Positions 54,684-64,000 of a stretch of DNA of 64,000 bases are shown piece after piece. Position numbers and translations under genes: made by a program. The first letter of the stretch is position 1, and every line of letters begins with the position of its first letter. This DNA is from Curvibacter sp. (GTDB lineage Bacteria > Pseudomonadota > Gammaproteobacteria > Burkholderiales > Burkholderiaceae_C): contig JADCGR010000054.1 in NCBI GenBank assembly GCA_020248905.1, positions 1 through 64,000 on the forward strand, written 5' to 3'. The notes beneath the pieces were generated by a model, which searched no databases, had not been told where the DNA came from, and saw only the letters and a list, made by a program, of their open reading frames with translations.

Positions 54684-55979
54684 TCAGGCGTAAACCTCGG
54701 CCTGAGGGTCCGTCGCCTCCAGCTCGTAGCTGGCCGCCAGCATGGCCAGGCGACCAATCACGCCATACATGTAGAAACGGTTGGGCGCATTGGCGCCGGG
54801 CTTGGCGCCGGGCTGGGGCAGATGGGTGCTCTGTTCGAAGGCCAGGGGCACGAAGCTCGCGCCCGGTGCGTTAAGGTTCTCGTCGACGCCGCGCTCGGCG
54901 TGGATGCGGTAGAAGCCCCCCACCACGTAGCGGTCCATCATGTAGACCACGGGCTCGGCGACGGCATCGTTCATACGCTCGTTGGTCAGCACGCCTTCCT
55001 GGATGATGACCTCGCTGACCTCCCGGCCGTCCTTGATCACGCTCATCTTGTTGCGCGTGCGGCGGTTGATGTCGTCCAGCTCCTTCACATCGCGCACGGT
55101 CATGATGCCCATACCATAGGTGCCGTTGTCGGCCTTGACGACGACGAAGGGCTTTTCCTTGATGCCGTATTCCTTGTACTTGCGACGGATCTTGGCCAGC
55201 AGAGCGTCCACATTGCTGGTTAGGCAGTCCATGCCCGATCCCTCGGTGAAGTTGACCTCACCGCAGCGGTTGAACATGGGATGGATGAGCCACGGGTCGA
55301 CGCCCAGCAGCTTGCCGAAGCGCTTGGAAACTTCCTCGTAGCTCTGGAAGTGATGGCTCTTGCGGCGCACCGACCAGCCGGCATGCAGCGGTGGCAGCAG
55401 GTACTGCTCGTGGATGTCCTCCAGGATGCCCGGGATGCCGGCGCTGAGATCGTTATTGAGCAGGATGGTGCAGGGGTCGAAGTCCTTGAGCCCGAGCCGG
55501 GTCTTGCTGCGGATCACGGGCTCCAGTGTCACGGCCTCTCCGCCCGGCAGCTCGATCGTGGTGTTCTTCTTGATCTCTGGGCTGATGGAGCCGATGCGCA
55601 CGTTCAGGCCCGCCATGTGGAAGATGCGCCGCAACTGCGCCACATTGCTCAGGTAGAAGGTGTTGCGCGTATGGTTCTCGGGGATGAGCAGCAGGTTGCG
55701 CGCCTCGGGGCAGATCTTCTCGATTGCCGCCATCGCGGCCTGCACGGCCAGCGGCAGCATCTCGGGCGTGAGGTTGTTCCAGCCGCCCGGGTAGAGGTTG
55801 GTGTCCACCGGGGCGAGCTTGAAGCCGGCATTGCGGATGTCCACCGAGCTGTAGAAGGGCGGCGTGTGTTCCATCCACTCCAGGCGAAACCAGCGCTCGA
55901 TGGCGGGCATGGAATCGAGGACGCGCTGCTCGAGTTCGTTGATCGGGCCGGTCAGGGCGGTGACGAGATGCGGAACCAT
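54684..55979 (-). CDS. gshA: Glutamate--cysteine ligase, betaproteobacterial type
   Basis: The 431-residue enzyme belongs to the proteobacterial GshA group (TIGR02049), unrelated in sequence to the E. coli type. Marks are FKLAPVDTNLYPGGWNNL, ENHTRNTFYLSNVAQL, FNRCGEVNFTEGSGMDCL and KADNGTYGMGIMTV, the last with a Gly-rich nucleotide loop. It makes gamma-glutamylcysteine, the first step toward glutathione; the second enzyme, gshB, is 40 kb away. The start follows proA by about 30 bases on the same strand, so cotranscription is possible. Confidence 0.94.
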   Translation of the reverse strand: MVPHLVTALTGPINELEQRVLDSMPAIERWFRLEWMEHTPPFYSSVDIRNAGFKLAPVDTNLYPGGWNNLTPEMLPLAVQAAMAAIEKICPEARNLLLIPENHTRNTFYLSNVAQLRRIFHMAGLNVRIGSISPEIKKNTTIELPGGEAVTLEPVIRSKTRLGLKDFDPCTILLNNDLSAGIPGILEDIHEQYLLPPLHAGWSVRRKSHHFQSYEEVSKRFGKLLGVDPWLIHPMFNRCGEVNFTEGSGMDCLTSNVDALLAKIRRKYKEYGIKEKPFVVVKADNGTYGMGIMTVRDVKELDDINRRTRNKMSVIKDGREVSEVIIQEGVLTNERMNDAVAEPVVYMMDRYVVGGFYRIHAERGVDENLNAPGASFVPLAFEQSTHLPQPGAKPGANAPNRFYMYGVIGRLAMLAASYELEATDPQAEVYA

Positions 55980-56010
55980 GGCTGTGGTGCTCTGGGGGTT
56001 GCGGGGGTAC

Positions 56011-57303
56011 TCAGCTGCGGACTTCGCCTTCGCCCAGCACGATGTATTTGAGTGAGGTCAGGCCTTGCAGGCCCACAGGGCCGCGGGCATGAAGCTTGTC
56101 GGTGCTGATGCCGATCTCAGCGCCGAGCCCGTACTCGAATCCGTCGGCAAAGCGCGTGCTGGCATTGACGATGACGCTGCCCGAATCCACCTGAGTCAGG
56201 AAGGCCTGGGCGTGCATGTGGTCGCGCGTGAGGATGGCATCCGTATGGTGGCTGCCATAGCGGTTGATGTGGGCGATGGCCTCGTCAAGTCCGGCCACCA
56301 CCTTGATGGCAATGATGGGCGCGAGGTACTCCTCGTACCAGTCCTGCTCGGTTGCGTCTTTAAGAACGGCGCCGGGGATGCCCTGCAGCAGGGCGCGCGA
56401 CTCGGGGCAGCAGCGCATCTCCACGCTCTTGGCCGCGAACACGGCGCCGATGCCCGGCAGGAAGTCCGCCGCCACGCCGCGCGCCACCAGCAGGCTCTCG
56501 GTGGCGTTGCAGGGGCTGTATTTCTGGGTCTTGGCGTTGTCGGCCACGCGCACGGCCATGTCCAGATCACAGGGATCGTCGACATAGGTGTGGCAGTTGC
56601 CGTCCAGATGCTTGATCACGGGCACCTTGGCCTCGCGGCTGATGCGCTCGATCAGGGACTTGCCGCCGCGCGGGATGATCACGTCCACGTACTCGGGCAC
56701 GGCAATGAGCTGGCCCACGACCTCGCGATCGGTCACGGGCACCAGCTGCACCGCCTCGGGGGGCAGGCCGGCCTGCAGCAGGGCCTGGCGCACCAGAGCG
56801 GCCAGAGCCTTGTTGGAATCGATGGCCTCGGAGCCGCCGCGCAGGATGCAGGCATTGCCGCTCTTGATGGACAGGCTGGCGGCCTCGATGGTGACGTTGG
56901 GCCGACTCTCGTAGATCATGCCGAAGACACCGATAGGCACGCGCATCTGGCCCACGCGGATACCGCTGGGCTGCTGCCGCATGCCGACGACCTCGCCAAT
57001 GATGTCACCCATAGCCGCGAGCTGCTCGCAGCCCAGGGCGACGGTCTCGATGACCTTGGGCGTGAGCTTGAGCCGGTCGACCATGGGTTCGGCGAGTCCA
57101 GCCACGCGCGCGCGCGCCAGGTCTTTCTCGTTCTCGCGGCCCAGAGTCTCGACATTCGCGCGCAGAAGCGCTGCCAGTTCACGCAGGGCAGCATTCTTCT
57201 GTGCGGCGCCAGCCCGCGCCATCCCGGCTGCGGCGGCGCGCGCCCGCTGGCCGAGGCTGCGGGTCAGGTCGCAAAGGCGGGCGTTGGTGTCGGGCGCGTT
57301 CAT
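56011..57303 (-). CDS. proA: Gamma-glutamyl phosphate reductase
   Basis: This 430-residue aldehyde-dehydrogenase-fold enzyme reduces gamma-glutamyl phosphate to the semialdehyde in proline synthesis. The motifs [44 protein letters not shown] and the catalytic Cys in [12 protein letters not shown] are intact. The ATG at 57303 overlaps the holA stop (57300) by four bases, which supports it and couples the two genes. proB is not in the window. Confidence 0.96.
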   Translation of the reverse strand: MNAPDTNARLCDLTRSLGQRARAAAAGMARAGAAQKNAALRELAALLRANVETLGRENEKDLARARVAGLAEPMVDRLKLTPKVIETVALGCEQLAAMGDIIGEVVGMRQQPSGIRVGQMRVPIGVFGMIYESRPNVTIEAASLSIKSGNACILRGGSEAIDSNKALAALVRQALLQAGLPPEAVQLVPVTDREVVGQLIAVPEYVDVIIPRGGKSLIERISREAKVPVIKHLDGNCHTYVDDPCDLDMAVRVADNAKTQKYSPCNATESLLVARGVAADFLPGIGAVFAAKSVEMRCCPESRALLQGIPGAVLKDATEQDWYEEYLAPIIAIKVVAGLDEAIAHINRYGSHHTDAILTRDHMHAQAFLTQVDSGSVIVNASTRFADGFEYGLGAEIGISTDKLHARGPVGLQGLTSLKYIVLGEGEVRS

Positions 57304-58376
57304 TCTGAAGATTTTCTCACGCCGGCGCGGGGGGCGCAGAGCGCGCACAGTTGCAGGGCCAGGCGCTGCAAGGCCTGCCAACCGTCTGCCGGCCAGTCAG
57401 CCACGCGCAGGCCCTTGACGATGCCATCCACCTGATGCGCCGCCTGCAGCAGCTGTGCCAAATCCGCTGGACTAAGCAAGGGTAGCACGCGCTCGAACAA
57501 CTTTTCCTTGACGCCCCACACGCGCTGCTCGCGCAGCGCCATGGGCAGCGGGCGCCCGGCGGCCATGGCGTCCTTGACGCGCTTGAGCGCCCGTATGTCC
57601 TCGGCCAGGGCGTAGTGCACCAGAACCTCGGCCTCCCCCTCGGCACGCAGTCCGTCGAGCATGCGCTGCACACGCGCGGCCTGCCCGGCGAGCACGGCCT
57701 CGGAAAGCTTGAAGACGTCGTAGCGCGCGACATTGAGCACCGCCGCCTCGATCTGGTCAAAGCCCAGCTCGCCCGCCGGATAGAGCAAGCCCAGCTTCTG
57801 GATTTCCTGGTGCGCCGCCAGCAGATTGCCCTCGACGCGGTCGGCAAAGAATTGCAGCGTACGCTGACCTTCCTCGCCCTCGGCGACGCGTTGCCCCTGG
57901 GCCGCGAGCCGCTGCACGATCCACTGTGGCAGGGCGCGGCGCTCGACCGGGTCGAGCTGCACCGTCACGCCGCAGCTCTCCAATGCTCCGAACCAGGCCC
58001 CTGTCTTCGTCTGCTTGTCCAGCCGCGGCAGCAGCACCAGAGTCAGTGTGCTTTCGTTGGCCTGGGCGGTCTGCGCCAGTTGCTGCAGGGCTGCGCTGCC
58101 GTCCTTGCCCGGCTTGCCCGAGGGGATACGGATCTCGACGATCTGCTTGTCGGCAAACAGACTCAAGCTGCCACCCGCCGCCAGCACCTCGCTCCAGTCG
58201 AAGTGCGCGCCCGAAACCGTGTGTACGGTTCGTTCGGTGTAACCTTGGCTGCGCGCCAAAGCGCGGATGGCATCGGCCGCCTCCTGCTGCAAGAGCGGCT
58301 CATCACCATGCAGCGTGTACAGACTGCGCAGCCCGCGCTTGAGCTGGGCCTGGAGTTGACTCAGTGCAACCTGCAT
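57300..58376 (-). CDS. holA: DNA polymerase III subunit delta
   Basis: The 358-residue clamp-loader wrench subunit has the N-terminal [20 protein letters not shown], a typical HolA start, followed by the [11 protein letters not shown] segment, the [18 protein letters not shown] helices of domain II and a helical collar domain. It opens the beta clamp within the gamma complex. The length is close to E. coli HolA (343). Translation runs into proA through a four-base overlap; lptE lies 142 bases upstream. Confidence 0.94.
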   Translation of the reverse strand: MQVALSQLQAQLKRGLRSLYTLHGDEPLLQQEAADAIRALARSQGYTERTVHTVSGAHFDWSEVLAAGGSLSLFADKQIVEIRIPSGKPGKDGSAALQQLAQTAQANESTLTLVLLPRLDKQTKTGAWFGALESCGVTVQLDPVERRALPQWIVQRLAAQGQRVAEGEEGQRTLQFFADRVEGNLLAAHQEIQKLGLLYPAGELGFDQIEAAVLNVARYDVFKLSEAVLAGQAARVQRMLDGLRAEGEAEVLVHYALAEDIRALKRVKDAMAAGRPLPMALREQRVWGVKEKLFERVLPLLSPADLAQLLQAAHQVDGIVKGLRVADWPADGWQALQRLALQLCALCAPRAGVRKSSE

Positions 58377-58518
58377 AGGTCTGAATCCGGCCCGGTAGCG
58401 ACGATGCTTCTAAGGTTCCTCCTCGGACTGCATGAGGGATCCGACCAGGGAACGACCGGGGCAAAGCCTCGGACTGTAGAGAGTAGCTCACATCCATCGG
58501 CCGAGATCAATATGTGAC

Positions 58519-59016
58519 TCACAGCGACTTCACAGCCTCCAGACGCCGCATGATCTGCTGAACCATGTCAGTCTGCATATTCTTGTACAACAGCGCTTCC
58601 TCGCCCTCCTTGGCAAGAGCAAAGGCTTCATCAAACGTCAAGGTCCGCTGCTGAGTCAACTCGGTCATGGGTATCAGCTCTTTCCCCGTCGGAGTACGTA
58701 ACTGGAACCGGACGACCAATCGTAGCTGGAGTTCGCGCACCTGACCCCTGGCATTCACACCGACCACGGTCCTGATTCTTTGCTCCCCCATGATGTCGAG
58801 TGCAACCTGGGCCTCCTGTCGGCGAGCAGGGTCTGATATCAAAACCAGGCCATCGACCGATCGCAGCATGCGGCGAAGCTCTATCCCCGTCACGCCACTG
58901 GAGTTCGTGTAAATTGAAGCAAACGCATATTTGGGCGGCTGGCGCAGGCCAAAGCCGCAGCCTGCCAGTACGAGCATGGCCGCCAGAACGCACCACAGTC
59001 CCAGGCGCCGCGTCAT
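58519..59016 (-). CDS. lptE: LPS-assembly lipoprotein
   Basis: The 165-residue lipoprotein has a signal ending in the lipobox LVLAGC (Cys20), followed by GFGLRQPPKYAFASIY, which resembles the LptE start GFxLR. LptE plugs the LptD barrel and helps deliver LPS to the cell surface. It lies eight bases after leuS in the usual leuS-lptE-holA order. GC is about 55%, below that of both neighbours, so this allele may have been exchanged by recombination. Confidence 0.9.
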   Translation of the reverse strand: MTRRLGLWCVLAAMLVLAGCGFGLRQPPKYAFASIYTNSSGVTGIELRRMLRSVDGLVLISDPARRQEAQVALDIMGEQRIRTVVGVNARGQVRELQLRLVVRFQLRTPTGKELIPMTELTQQRTLTFDEAFALAKEGEEALLYKNMQTDMVQQIMRRLEAVKSL

Positions 59017-59024
59017 GGTCCGCC

Positions 59025-61808
59025 TCAGATCACCACGTTGACCAGGCGGCCGGCCACGACGATGACGCGCTTGACCGCAGCGCCCTGGGCTTTGACCGCC
59101 TCACTCGCGACCGCAATGGCCTCGATGGCCTCCTTGGCCGCACCAGCGGGCACCAGGATGGCGCCACGCAGCTTGCCGTTGACCTGCAGCATGAGCTCGA
59201 CCTCGTCCCGCTGCAGGGCCGATTCGTCCACTCGGGGCCAGGGTGCGTCGAGCAGCTCGCCCAGCACGCCCGCGTAACCCAGCTCGCTCCAGAGGACGTG
59301 GGTGATGTGCGGCGTGGCCGGATAGAGGCAGCGCAGCAGGATGCCAAAGCCCTCGATCAGGGCCACCTCGGCACCCAGCGTGCCGGTGGCCTTGAAGTCC
59401 TCCAGCGCATTGAGCAGTTTCATGGCACCGGAGACGACGGTGTTGTACTGCATGCGCTGGTAGTCGTAATCCACCTGGCGCAGAATGGTGTGGATCTCTA
59501 GCCGCAGAGCCTTGGCTTCCTTGCCAAAGGCCACGTCTTTGAGGTCTTTCACGCCAGCCACGCTTGCAACGGCTGCCGCCTTGTCCATGCTCGCCAGCTT
59601 TGCGCCAAAGTTCCAGACCCGGCGCAGGAAGCGATAGCTGCCCTCGACGGCTGCATCGTTCCACTCCAGCGTCGCTTCGGGCGGCGCCGTGAACATGGTG
59701 TACAGCCGCGCTGTATCGGCGCCGTACCTCTCGATCAGGTCCTGCGGATCGACACCGTTGTTCTTGGATTTGGACATGGTGCCCACGCCCTCGTAGTCGA
59801 TGGCCGTGCCCGCCGGCAAATCGCCCACCACCTTATTGAGCCGGGCACCGATGATCTTGCCCCCCGCGTCGAGCACATGCTCGACATCCTGCGGCCAGAA
59901 GTACTCCTTGCCGCCCTTGTCGGTGCGGCGCGAGTAGATGTGGTTGAGCACCATGCCCTGCGTGAGCAGCTTGGTAAACGGCTCATCGACCTTGACCAGC
60001 CCCAGATCGCGCATGACCTTGGTCCAGAAGCGCGCGTACAGCAGGTGCAGGATGGCGTGCTCGATGCCGCCGATGTACTGGTCCATCGGCATCCAGTAAT
60101 CCGCCCCATCTGCCACCATTTGGTCGGTGTTCTTCGGATCGCAATAGCGCATGAAGTACCAGGACGAATCCACAAAGGTGTCCATGGTGTCGGTCTCGCG
60201 CCGCGCGGGCTTGCCGCACACGGGGCAGACCACGCCCGCGTGAAAGCCTGCGTGCTTGTGCAGCGGGTTGCCCGAACCGTCGGGGATGCAGTCCTGCGGC
60301 AGCACCACGGGCAAGTCCTGCTCGGGCACCGGAACCGCGCCGTGCTCTGCGCAGTGGATGATGGGTATGGGTGTGCCCCAGTAGCGCTGGCGGCTGATAC
60401 CCCAGTCGCGCAGGCGGAAGGTGGTCTTTTTCTCGCCCAGGCCTTTGGCGGCCAGCAGTGTTGCAACCTTGTCTACGGCACCGTCGGAGGTAAGGCCATC
60501 AAGAGAACCGCTGTTGACGCAAATTCCCCCCTTCATGCCATTCCGCTCGTGCCACTTCGCGACGTCGAAAAAGCGATCCCCCACAGTTTTCAACAACTCA
60601 CCCGTTTGGGCGTCACGGAGCTCTCTTACGGAGTGGCTTGTACTTGGATCCTTGTACTCGTTGACTCGAATTTCGTCGAGCCGAGCGACAACAGGCTTGA
60701 TCGCAATACCGTACTTCTTTGCGAACGCAAAGTCACGCTCGTCATGCGCGGGCACGCCCATGACGGCGCCGTCCCCGTAGCTCATGAGCACGTAATTGCC
60801 CACCCAGACCTCGATCGCGTCGCCGGTCAGCGGGTGCGTCACATACAGACCTGTGGCAAGGCCTTTTTTCTCCTGCGTGGCAAGCTCGGCCTCTGTGGTG
60901 CCGCCCGTCTTGCATTCCTCAATGAAGGCCGCGAGCGCGGGGTTGGTCTTCGCGGCATGCAGCGCCAGCGGATGCTCGGGTGCCACGGCGCAGAAGGTCA
61001 CACCCATGATGGTGTCGGCGCGGGTGGTGAAGACGTAAAGGCGACCGTCGCCGATCAGCTGACTATCGGCGCCCCGGATCTGGTGGGGGAAGGCGAAACG
61101 CACGCCTTCGCTCTTGCCGATCCAGTTCTCCTGCATGAGGCGCACCTTGTCGGGCCAGCCGGTCAGGGTGGCCTTGTCGTTGCCGATCTGGACATGGTTG
61201 AGCAGTTCGTCGGCGTAGGCGGTGATATTGAGGTAGTAGCCGGGAATCTCGCGCTTTTCCACCAGGGCGCCGGTGCGCCAGCCGCGTCCGTCGATGACCT
61301 GCTCGTTGGCCAGTACCGTCTGGTCCACCGGATCCCAGTTGACGACCTGGGTCTTGCGGTAGGCGATACCCCTCTCCAGCATCTTGAGGAAAAGCCACTG
61401 GTTCCACCTGTAGTAGCTGGGGTCGCAGGTCGCGACCTCGCGGCTCCAGTCGATGGCCAGACCCATAGCCTGCATCTGCCCCTTCATGTAGGCGATGTTC
61501 TCGTAGGTCCACTTGGCGGGAGGCACACCATTCTTGAGCGCGGCGTTCTCGGCGGGCAGGCCGAAGGCGTCCCAGCCCATGGGCATGAGAACGTTGTAGC
61601 CGTTCATGCGCAGGTAGCGCGTGAGCATGTCGTTGATCGTGTAGTTGCGCACATGCCCCATGTGCAGCTTGCCGCTGGGATAGGGAAGCATGGAGCAGGC
61701 GTAGAACTTCTTTCTGCTGCTGTCTTCCGTCACGCGGTAGGCATCACGCGCGACCCAGTGGGCATGAGCGCTCTTCTCAACGTCGAGATGGTTGTACTTT
61801 TCTTGCAT
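59025..61808 (-). CDS. leuS: Leucyl-tRNA synthetase
   Basis: This 927-residue class I synthetase has HIGH-type H49-M-G-H52, a CP1 editing domain (about 225-420), the [10 protein letters not shown] catalytic segment, and C-terminal anticodon and leucine-specific domains. At the KMSKS position it reads TMSKS (677-681), with Thr for the first Lys. Residues about 364-443 (60481-60720) are encoded at about 54% GC, against well over 60% on either side. That stretch looks longer than in relatives I remember, which would fit an exchanged or inserted segment. E. coli LeuRS has 860 residues. Confidence 0.96.
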   Translation of the reverse strand: MQEKYNHLDVEKSAHAHWVARDAYRVTEDSSRKKFYACSMLPYPSGKLHMGHVRNYTINDMLTRYLRMNGYNVLMPMGWDAFGLPAENAALKNGVPPAKWTYENIAYMKGQMQAMGLAIDWSREVATCDPSYYRWNQWLFLKMLERGIAYRKTQVVNWDPVDQTVLANEQVIDGRGWRTGALVEKREIPGYYLNITAYADELLNHVQIGNDKATLTGWPDKVRLMQENWIGKSEGVRFAFPHQIRGADSQLIGDGRLYVFTTRADTIMGVTFCAVAPEHPLALHAAKTNPALAAFIEECKTGGTTEAELATQEKKGLATGLYVTHPLTGDAIEVWVGNYVLMSYGDGAVMGVPAHDERDFAFAKKYGIAIKPVVARLDEIRVNEYKDPSTSHSVRELRDAQTGELLKTVGDRFFDVAKWHERNGMKGGICVNSGSLDGLTSDGAVDKVATLLAAKGLGEKKTTFRLRDWGISRQRYWGTPIPIIHCAEHGAVPVPEQDLPVVLPQDCIPDGSGNPLHKHAGFHAGVVCPVCGKPARRETDTMDTFVDSSWYFMRYCDPKNTDQMVADGADYWMPMDQYIGGIEHAILHLLYARFWTKVMRDLGLVKVDEPFTKLLTQGMVLNHIYSRRTDKGGKEYFWPQDVEHVLDAGGKIIGARLNKVVGDLPAGTAIDYEGVGTMSKSKNNGVDPQDLIERYGADTARLYTMFTAPPEATLEWNDAAVEGSYRFLRRVWNFGAKLASMDKAAAVASVAGVKDLKDVAFGKEAKALRLEIHTILRQVDYDYQRMQYNTVVSGAMKLLNALEDFKATGTLGAEVALIEGFGILLRCLYPATPHITHVLWSELGYAGVLGELLDAPWPRVDESALQRDEVELMLQVNGKLRGAILVPAGAAKEAIEAIAVASEAVKAQGAAVKRVIVVAGRLVNVVI

Positions 61809-61831
61809 GGCTCAGTCCGTCAGGGTCTGCA

Positions 61832-62647
61832 TCAACGCAGACCCAGCACATCGAACATGTCGTAGTGGCCACTCTTGCGGTCGGCCAGGAAGCGCACGGC
61901 GCGCAGCGCGCCCTGGGCGTACGTCACGCGGCTGGCCGACTTGTGCGTGATTTCGATGCGCTCCCCGGTGCCAGCAAAGAGCACGGTGTGGTCGCCCACG
62001 ATGTCGCCGCCCCGGATGGTGGAAAAACCGATGGTCGAGGGATCGCGCTCGCCCGTGTGGCCGTAGCGCTCGTACACGGCACAGTCCTTGAGGTCGCGGC
62101 CCAGTGCGCTTGCAATGACTTCACCCATCTTGAGCGCCGTGCCCGAGGGGGCATCCACCTTGTGTCGGTGGTGGGCCTCGATGATCTCGATGTCATAGCC
62201 GCTCGACATGGCCCGGGCCGCCATCTCCAGCAGCTTGAGCGTGACGTTCACGCCGATGCTCATATTGGGCGAAAGCATGATGGGGATATAGCGCGCAGCG
62301 GCCGCGATCTCGGCCTTCTGCACCTCGCTGAAACCCGTGGTGCCGATGACCAGGGCCATCCCGAACTCGCGACAGGCCTTCAGGTGAGCCATCGTGCCCT
62401 CAGGACGCGTGAAGTCGATGAGCGCGCGCGCGTTCTTCAGGCCAGCGCGCAGATCCGCCGTGATCTCCACGCCGCTGGCGTGTCCCAGAAAGGCGGAGGC
62501 ATCCTGGCCCAGGGCCGGGCTGCCGGCAACGTCCAGGGCGCCGACGAGGCGACAGTCGGGGGCGGCCTGCACGGCCTCGATCAGCATGCGGCCCATGCGG
62601 CCGGAGGCCCCAGCGATGGCAATGGCGTGGGTAGGGATGGCGGTCAT
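61832..62647 (-). CDS. dapB: 4-hydroxy-tetrahydrodipicolinate reductase
   Basis: The 271-residue enzyme acts in lysine and diaminopimelate synthesis. It has the nucleotide loop [16 protein letters not shown], the segment [25 protein letters not shown], and the signature [20 protein letters not shown] with the catalytic His/Lys. The ATG at 62647 was chosen because the Rossmann motif starts close to it. It follows bamE by 13 bases and precedes leuS by 23, so bamE-dapB-leuS-lptE may be one transcript. Confidence 0.97.
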   Translation of the reverse strand: MTAIPTHAIAIAGASGRMGRMLIEAVQAAPDCRLVGALDVAGSPALGQDASAFLGHASGVEITADLRAGLKNARALIDFTRPEGTMAHLKACREFGMALVIGTTGFSEVQKAEIAAAARYIPIMLSPNMSIGVNVTLKLLEMAARAMSSGYDIEIIEAHHRHKVDAPSGTALKMGEVIASALGRDLKDCAVYERYGHTGERDPSTIGFSTIRGGDIVGDHTVLFAGTGERIEITHKSASRVTYAQGALRAVRFLADRKSGHYDMFDVLGLR

Positions 62648-62660
62648 GGTGCTTGCGCTG

Positions 62661-63173
62661 TCAGCGGGAAGCCGGTTCAAGCGGCGGATAGCTTGCCGGC
62701 AAGGGCGGGAGGGGCCGCGCCTCGGCGGTCTGCGCCGTCGGTCGCGGGTACTCCTGCAACTTCTCGGGGGGGGCCTCCAGCAGGGGCACCTTGGGCTTCT
62801 CCTGCCGGCCCAGTGTCGACGCGAACTCTGCCTCGCTGGGCAGGGCCTCGGCCTCGAAGCGCTCCAGCACATTGCCCTTGAAAAAGACAGTCACGCGACG
62901 GGCCTGGGGCTCGGCGCCCTGGACCCTGAGGGTGAAGACATAGTCCCAGCGGTCTGCGTGAAAGACGCTGGCCAGCAAAGGGGTGCCGAGGATGTCGCGC
63001 ACCTGGATGCGGCTCATGCCAGGCCGTAGCACAGCCACCTGCTCGCGCGTGACCACATTGCCCTGCACCACGGGGACGCGGTAGGGCGTGCAAGCGCAAA
63101 GCAAGCCCAGCGCCACGGCCAGGATCGACACAACCATGCCCGCTTGCGCGGGAACACGATGAAAAAAGTACAT
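62661..63173 (-). CDS. bamE: Outer-membrane assembly lipoprotein
   Basis: The BamE/SmpA precursor has a lipobox LLCAC and the characteristic [20 protein letters not shown] followed by [20 protein letters not shown] and a strand reading [14 protein letters not shown]. BamE stabilises the BAM complex that inserts beta-barrel proteins. The proline-rich tail (about 60 residues) is typical of betaproteobacteria. The start is uncertain: 63173 gives a signal peptide with a positive N-region, while 63137 gives a minimal one. It is divergent from fur. Confidence 0.9.
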   Translation of the reverse strand: MYFFHRVPAQAGMVVSILAVALGLLCACTPYRVPVVQGNVVTREQVAVLRPGMSRIQVRDILGTPLLASVFHADRWDYVFTLRVQGAEPQARRVTVFFKGNVLERFEAEALPSEAEFASTLGRQEKPKVPLLEAPPEKLQEYPRPTAQTAEARPLPPLPASYPPLEPASR

Positions 63174-63256
63174 GAAAATGGCGCTAGCGATATGATCGGT
63201 CATTGTAGCGGCTGACCCTGCGGCCGCCTCGAACTGCCGCCCCAGGAAGCACGCCC

Positions 63257-63709
63257 ATGAACACCATCGACGAACTCAAGAGCACCGGCCTGAAGGCCAC
63301 GCTGCCCCGCCTGAAGGTGCTCGAGATTTTCCAGAAGGGCGGCCAACGCCACATGAGCGCCGAGGACGTCTTCCGGGTGCTGCTACAGGACCGCTCCGAC
63401 GTGGGACTGGCCACGGTCTACCGGGTGCTGACCCAGTTCGAGCAGGCAGGCATCCTTACACGCAGCAACTTTGAAGGTGGCAAGGCGGTCTACGAACTTA
63501 ACGAAGGCCATCACCACGACCACCTGGTCTGCCTGGACTGCGGCAAAGTCGAGGAGTTTTTCGACGCGCAGATCGAGGACCGCCAGAACGCCATCGCCCA
63601 GGCCCGTGGCTTCAAGCTTGCCGAGCACGCGCTGAGCCTGTACGCCAACTGCACCAAAGACAAGTGCCCGAGCCGGGGCAGTAGCAGCCCGCGCGGTGGA
63701 CCCAACTGA
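63257..63709 (+). CDS. fur: Ferric uptake regulator
   Basis: This 150-residue Fur protein has the winged helix [20 protein letters not shown] and [18 protein letters not shown], the metal cluster [17 protein letters not shown] and a second Cys pair CTKDKC. With Fe2+ it represses iron-acquisition genes. A -10-like TATGAT at 63191-63196 lies upstream. The bamE-fur divergence and the convergence with hprK are common in this group. Confidence 0.97.
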   Translation: MNTIDELKSTGLKATLPRLKVLEIFQKGGQRHMSAEDVFRVLLQDRSDVGLATVYRVLTQFEQAGILTRSNFEGGKAVYELNEGHHHDHLVCLDCGKVEEFFDAQIEDRQNAIAQARGFKLAEHALSLYANCTKDKCPSRGSSSPRGGPN

Positions 63710-63729
63710 GGACGCTGCGCACCGAACAT

Positions 63730-63752
63730 GAACCCGGGCCATACCCGGGTTC
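63730..63752. terminator. Hairpin between fur and hprK
   Basis: A perfect 9-bp stem (GAACCCGGG-CCATA-CCCGGGTTC) lies between the convergent ends of fur and hprK. It is followed only by CTTGTT on the plus strand, so it is a weak intrinsic or a factor-assisted terminator. Confidence 0.65.
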
Positions 63753-63772
63753 CTTGTTGGGCAAGCCGCGTC

Positions 63773-64000
63773 TCAGTTTTCGCCCATGGCCTTGCGATGA
63801 CGCTCGACGAAGTCCTGGTAGGTGTCGATTCCGCGCAGCTGCAGGATGGTGTTGCGCACCGCCGCCTCCACCAGCACGGCCAGGTTGCGGCCCGCCACCA
63901 CTTGGATCACGGCCTTGCGCACCGGAATGCCCAGTACGTCCTGTGTGAGCGGCTCATACGGAATGCGCTCGTAATCACGCTCCAGAGTCTCGCGTCGCAC
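63773..64000 (-). CDS. hprK: HPr kinase/phosphorylase, C-terminal fragment
   Basis: The frame runs off the right edge, leaving the last 75 residues. They match the HprK C-terminus: [20 protein letters not shown], then [28 protein letters not shown] (in part) with the C-terminal signature helix. HprK phosphorylates Ser46 of HPr and, in betaproteobacteria, belongs to the nitrogen-PTS cluster usually near rpoN. The Walker A part is outside the window. Confidence 0.9.
   Translation of the reverse strand: MRRETLERDYERIPYEPLTQDVLGIPVRKAVIQVVAGRNLAVLVEAAVRNTILQLRGIDTYQDFVERHRKAMGEN

Noticed and set aside
59877-61865. 662-codon open frame on the plus strand
   Set aside because: Antisense to leuS, with low-complexity Val/His/Gly composition and no recognisable domain.

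Overview
The window looks like a chromosomal segment of a high-GC betaproteobacterium of the Burkholderiales, most likely Comamonadaceae (Acidovorax/Comamonas-like). The reasons are the family-typical housekeeping set (argS-SPOR-dsbA, kup, a betaproteobacterial-type gshA, proA-holA-lptE-leuS-dapB-bamE, fur and hprK facing each other, rpoN-lptB-lptA), a tricarboxylate 'Bug' binding protein, and GC-rich intergenic repeats of a kind I associate with this family. The family assignment is inference; no rRNA or tRNA gene is present to settle it. I found no CRISPR array.

Layout. 1-9067: accessory block. It opens with the right end of an IS66-type element that sits against the 3' end of a decayed lipoprotein gene. 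Next are a PadR regulator divergent from a fadH-type dienoyl-CoA reductase, with paired palindromic operators between them, and then a translationally coupled four-gene operon (CrtI/RetSat-like flavoenzyme, FAD/2Fe-2S reductase, acyl-CoA synthetase, TIGR03084-like protein) at about 55% GC, below the backbone. 9101-15918: backbone with the chain rlmL-PIN-yecA, then rpoN, lptB-lptA and divergent gshB. 15919-16811: small low-GC insert with an unrecognised gene carrying a possible HEPN motif. 16812-24718: amidotransferase, MFS and CDF transporters, GT39-type membrane glycosyltransferase, GST, TSUP transporter, PaiB and a KTSC protein.

24782-33673: the most interesting region, an apparent defence cassette of four same-strand genes: a PLD-like domain fused to a SNF2-type helicase, an Eco57I/DrmMI-type adenine methyltransferase, an AlbA_2 plus GHKL-ATPase protein, and a short DprA/SLOG-like protein. 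It resembles the drmD-drmMI arm of class 1 DISARM, but no drmA, drmB or separate drmC is present. A sirtuin and a VapBC-type toxin-antitoxin pair follow.

35476-48906: metabolism. Malate synthase G, a haloacid dehalogenase with a divergent LysR gene, a PF10118-like hydrolase, and a minus-strand acyl-CoA degradation operon (MaoC/FAS1-type dehydratase, acyl-CoA dehydrogenase, CoA-transferase, MmgE/PrpD, Bug protein). Between that operon and a second LysR gene lies a diguanylate cyclase pseudogene with many lesions.

48981-64000: mostly housekeeping. psiF-like gene, argS, SPOR protein, dsbA, kup, gshA, proA-holA, lptE-leuS, dapB, bamE, fur and the 3' end of hprK. lptE and an internal stretch of leuS have clearly lower GC than their surroundings, which suggests local recombination.
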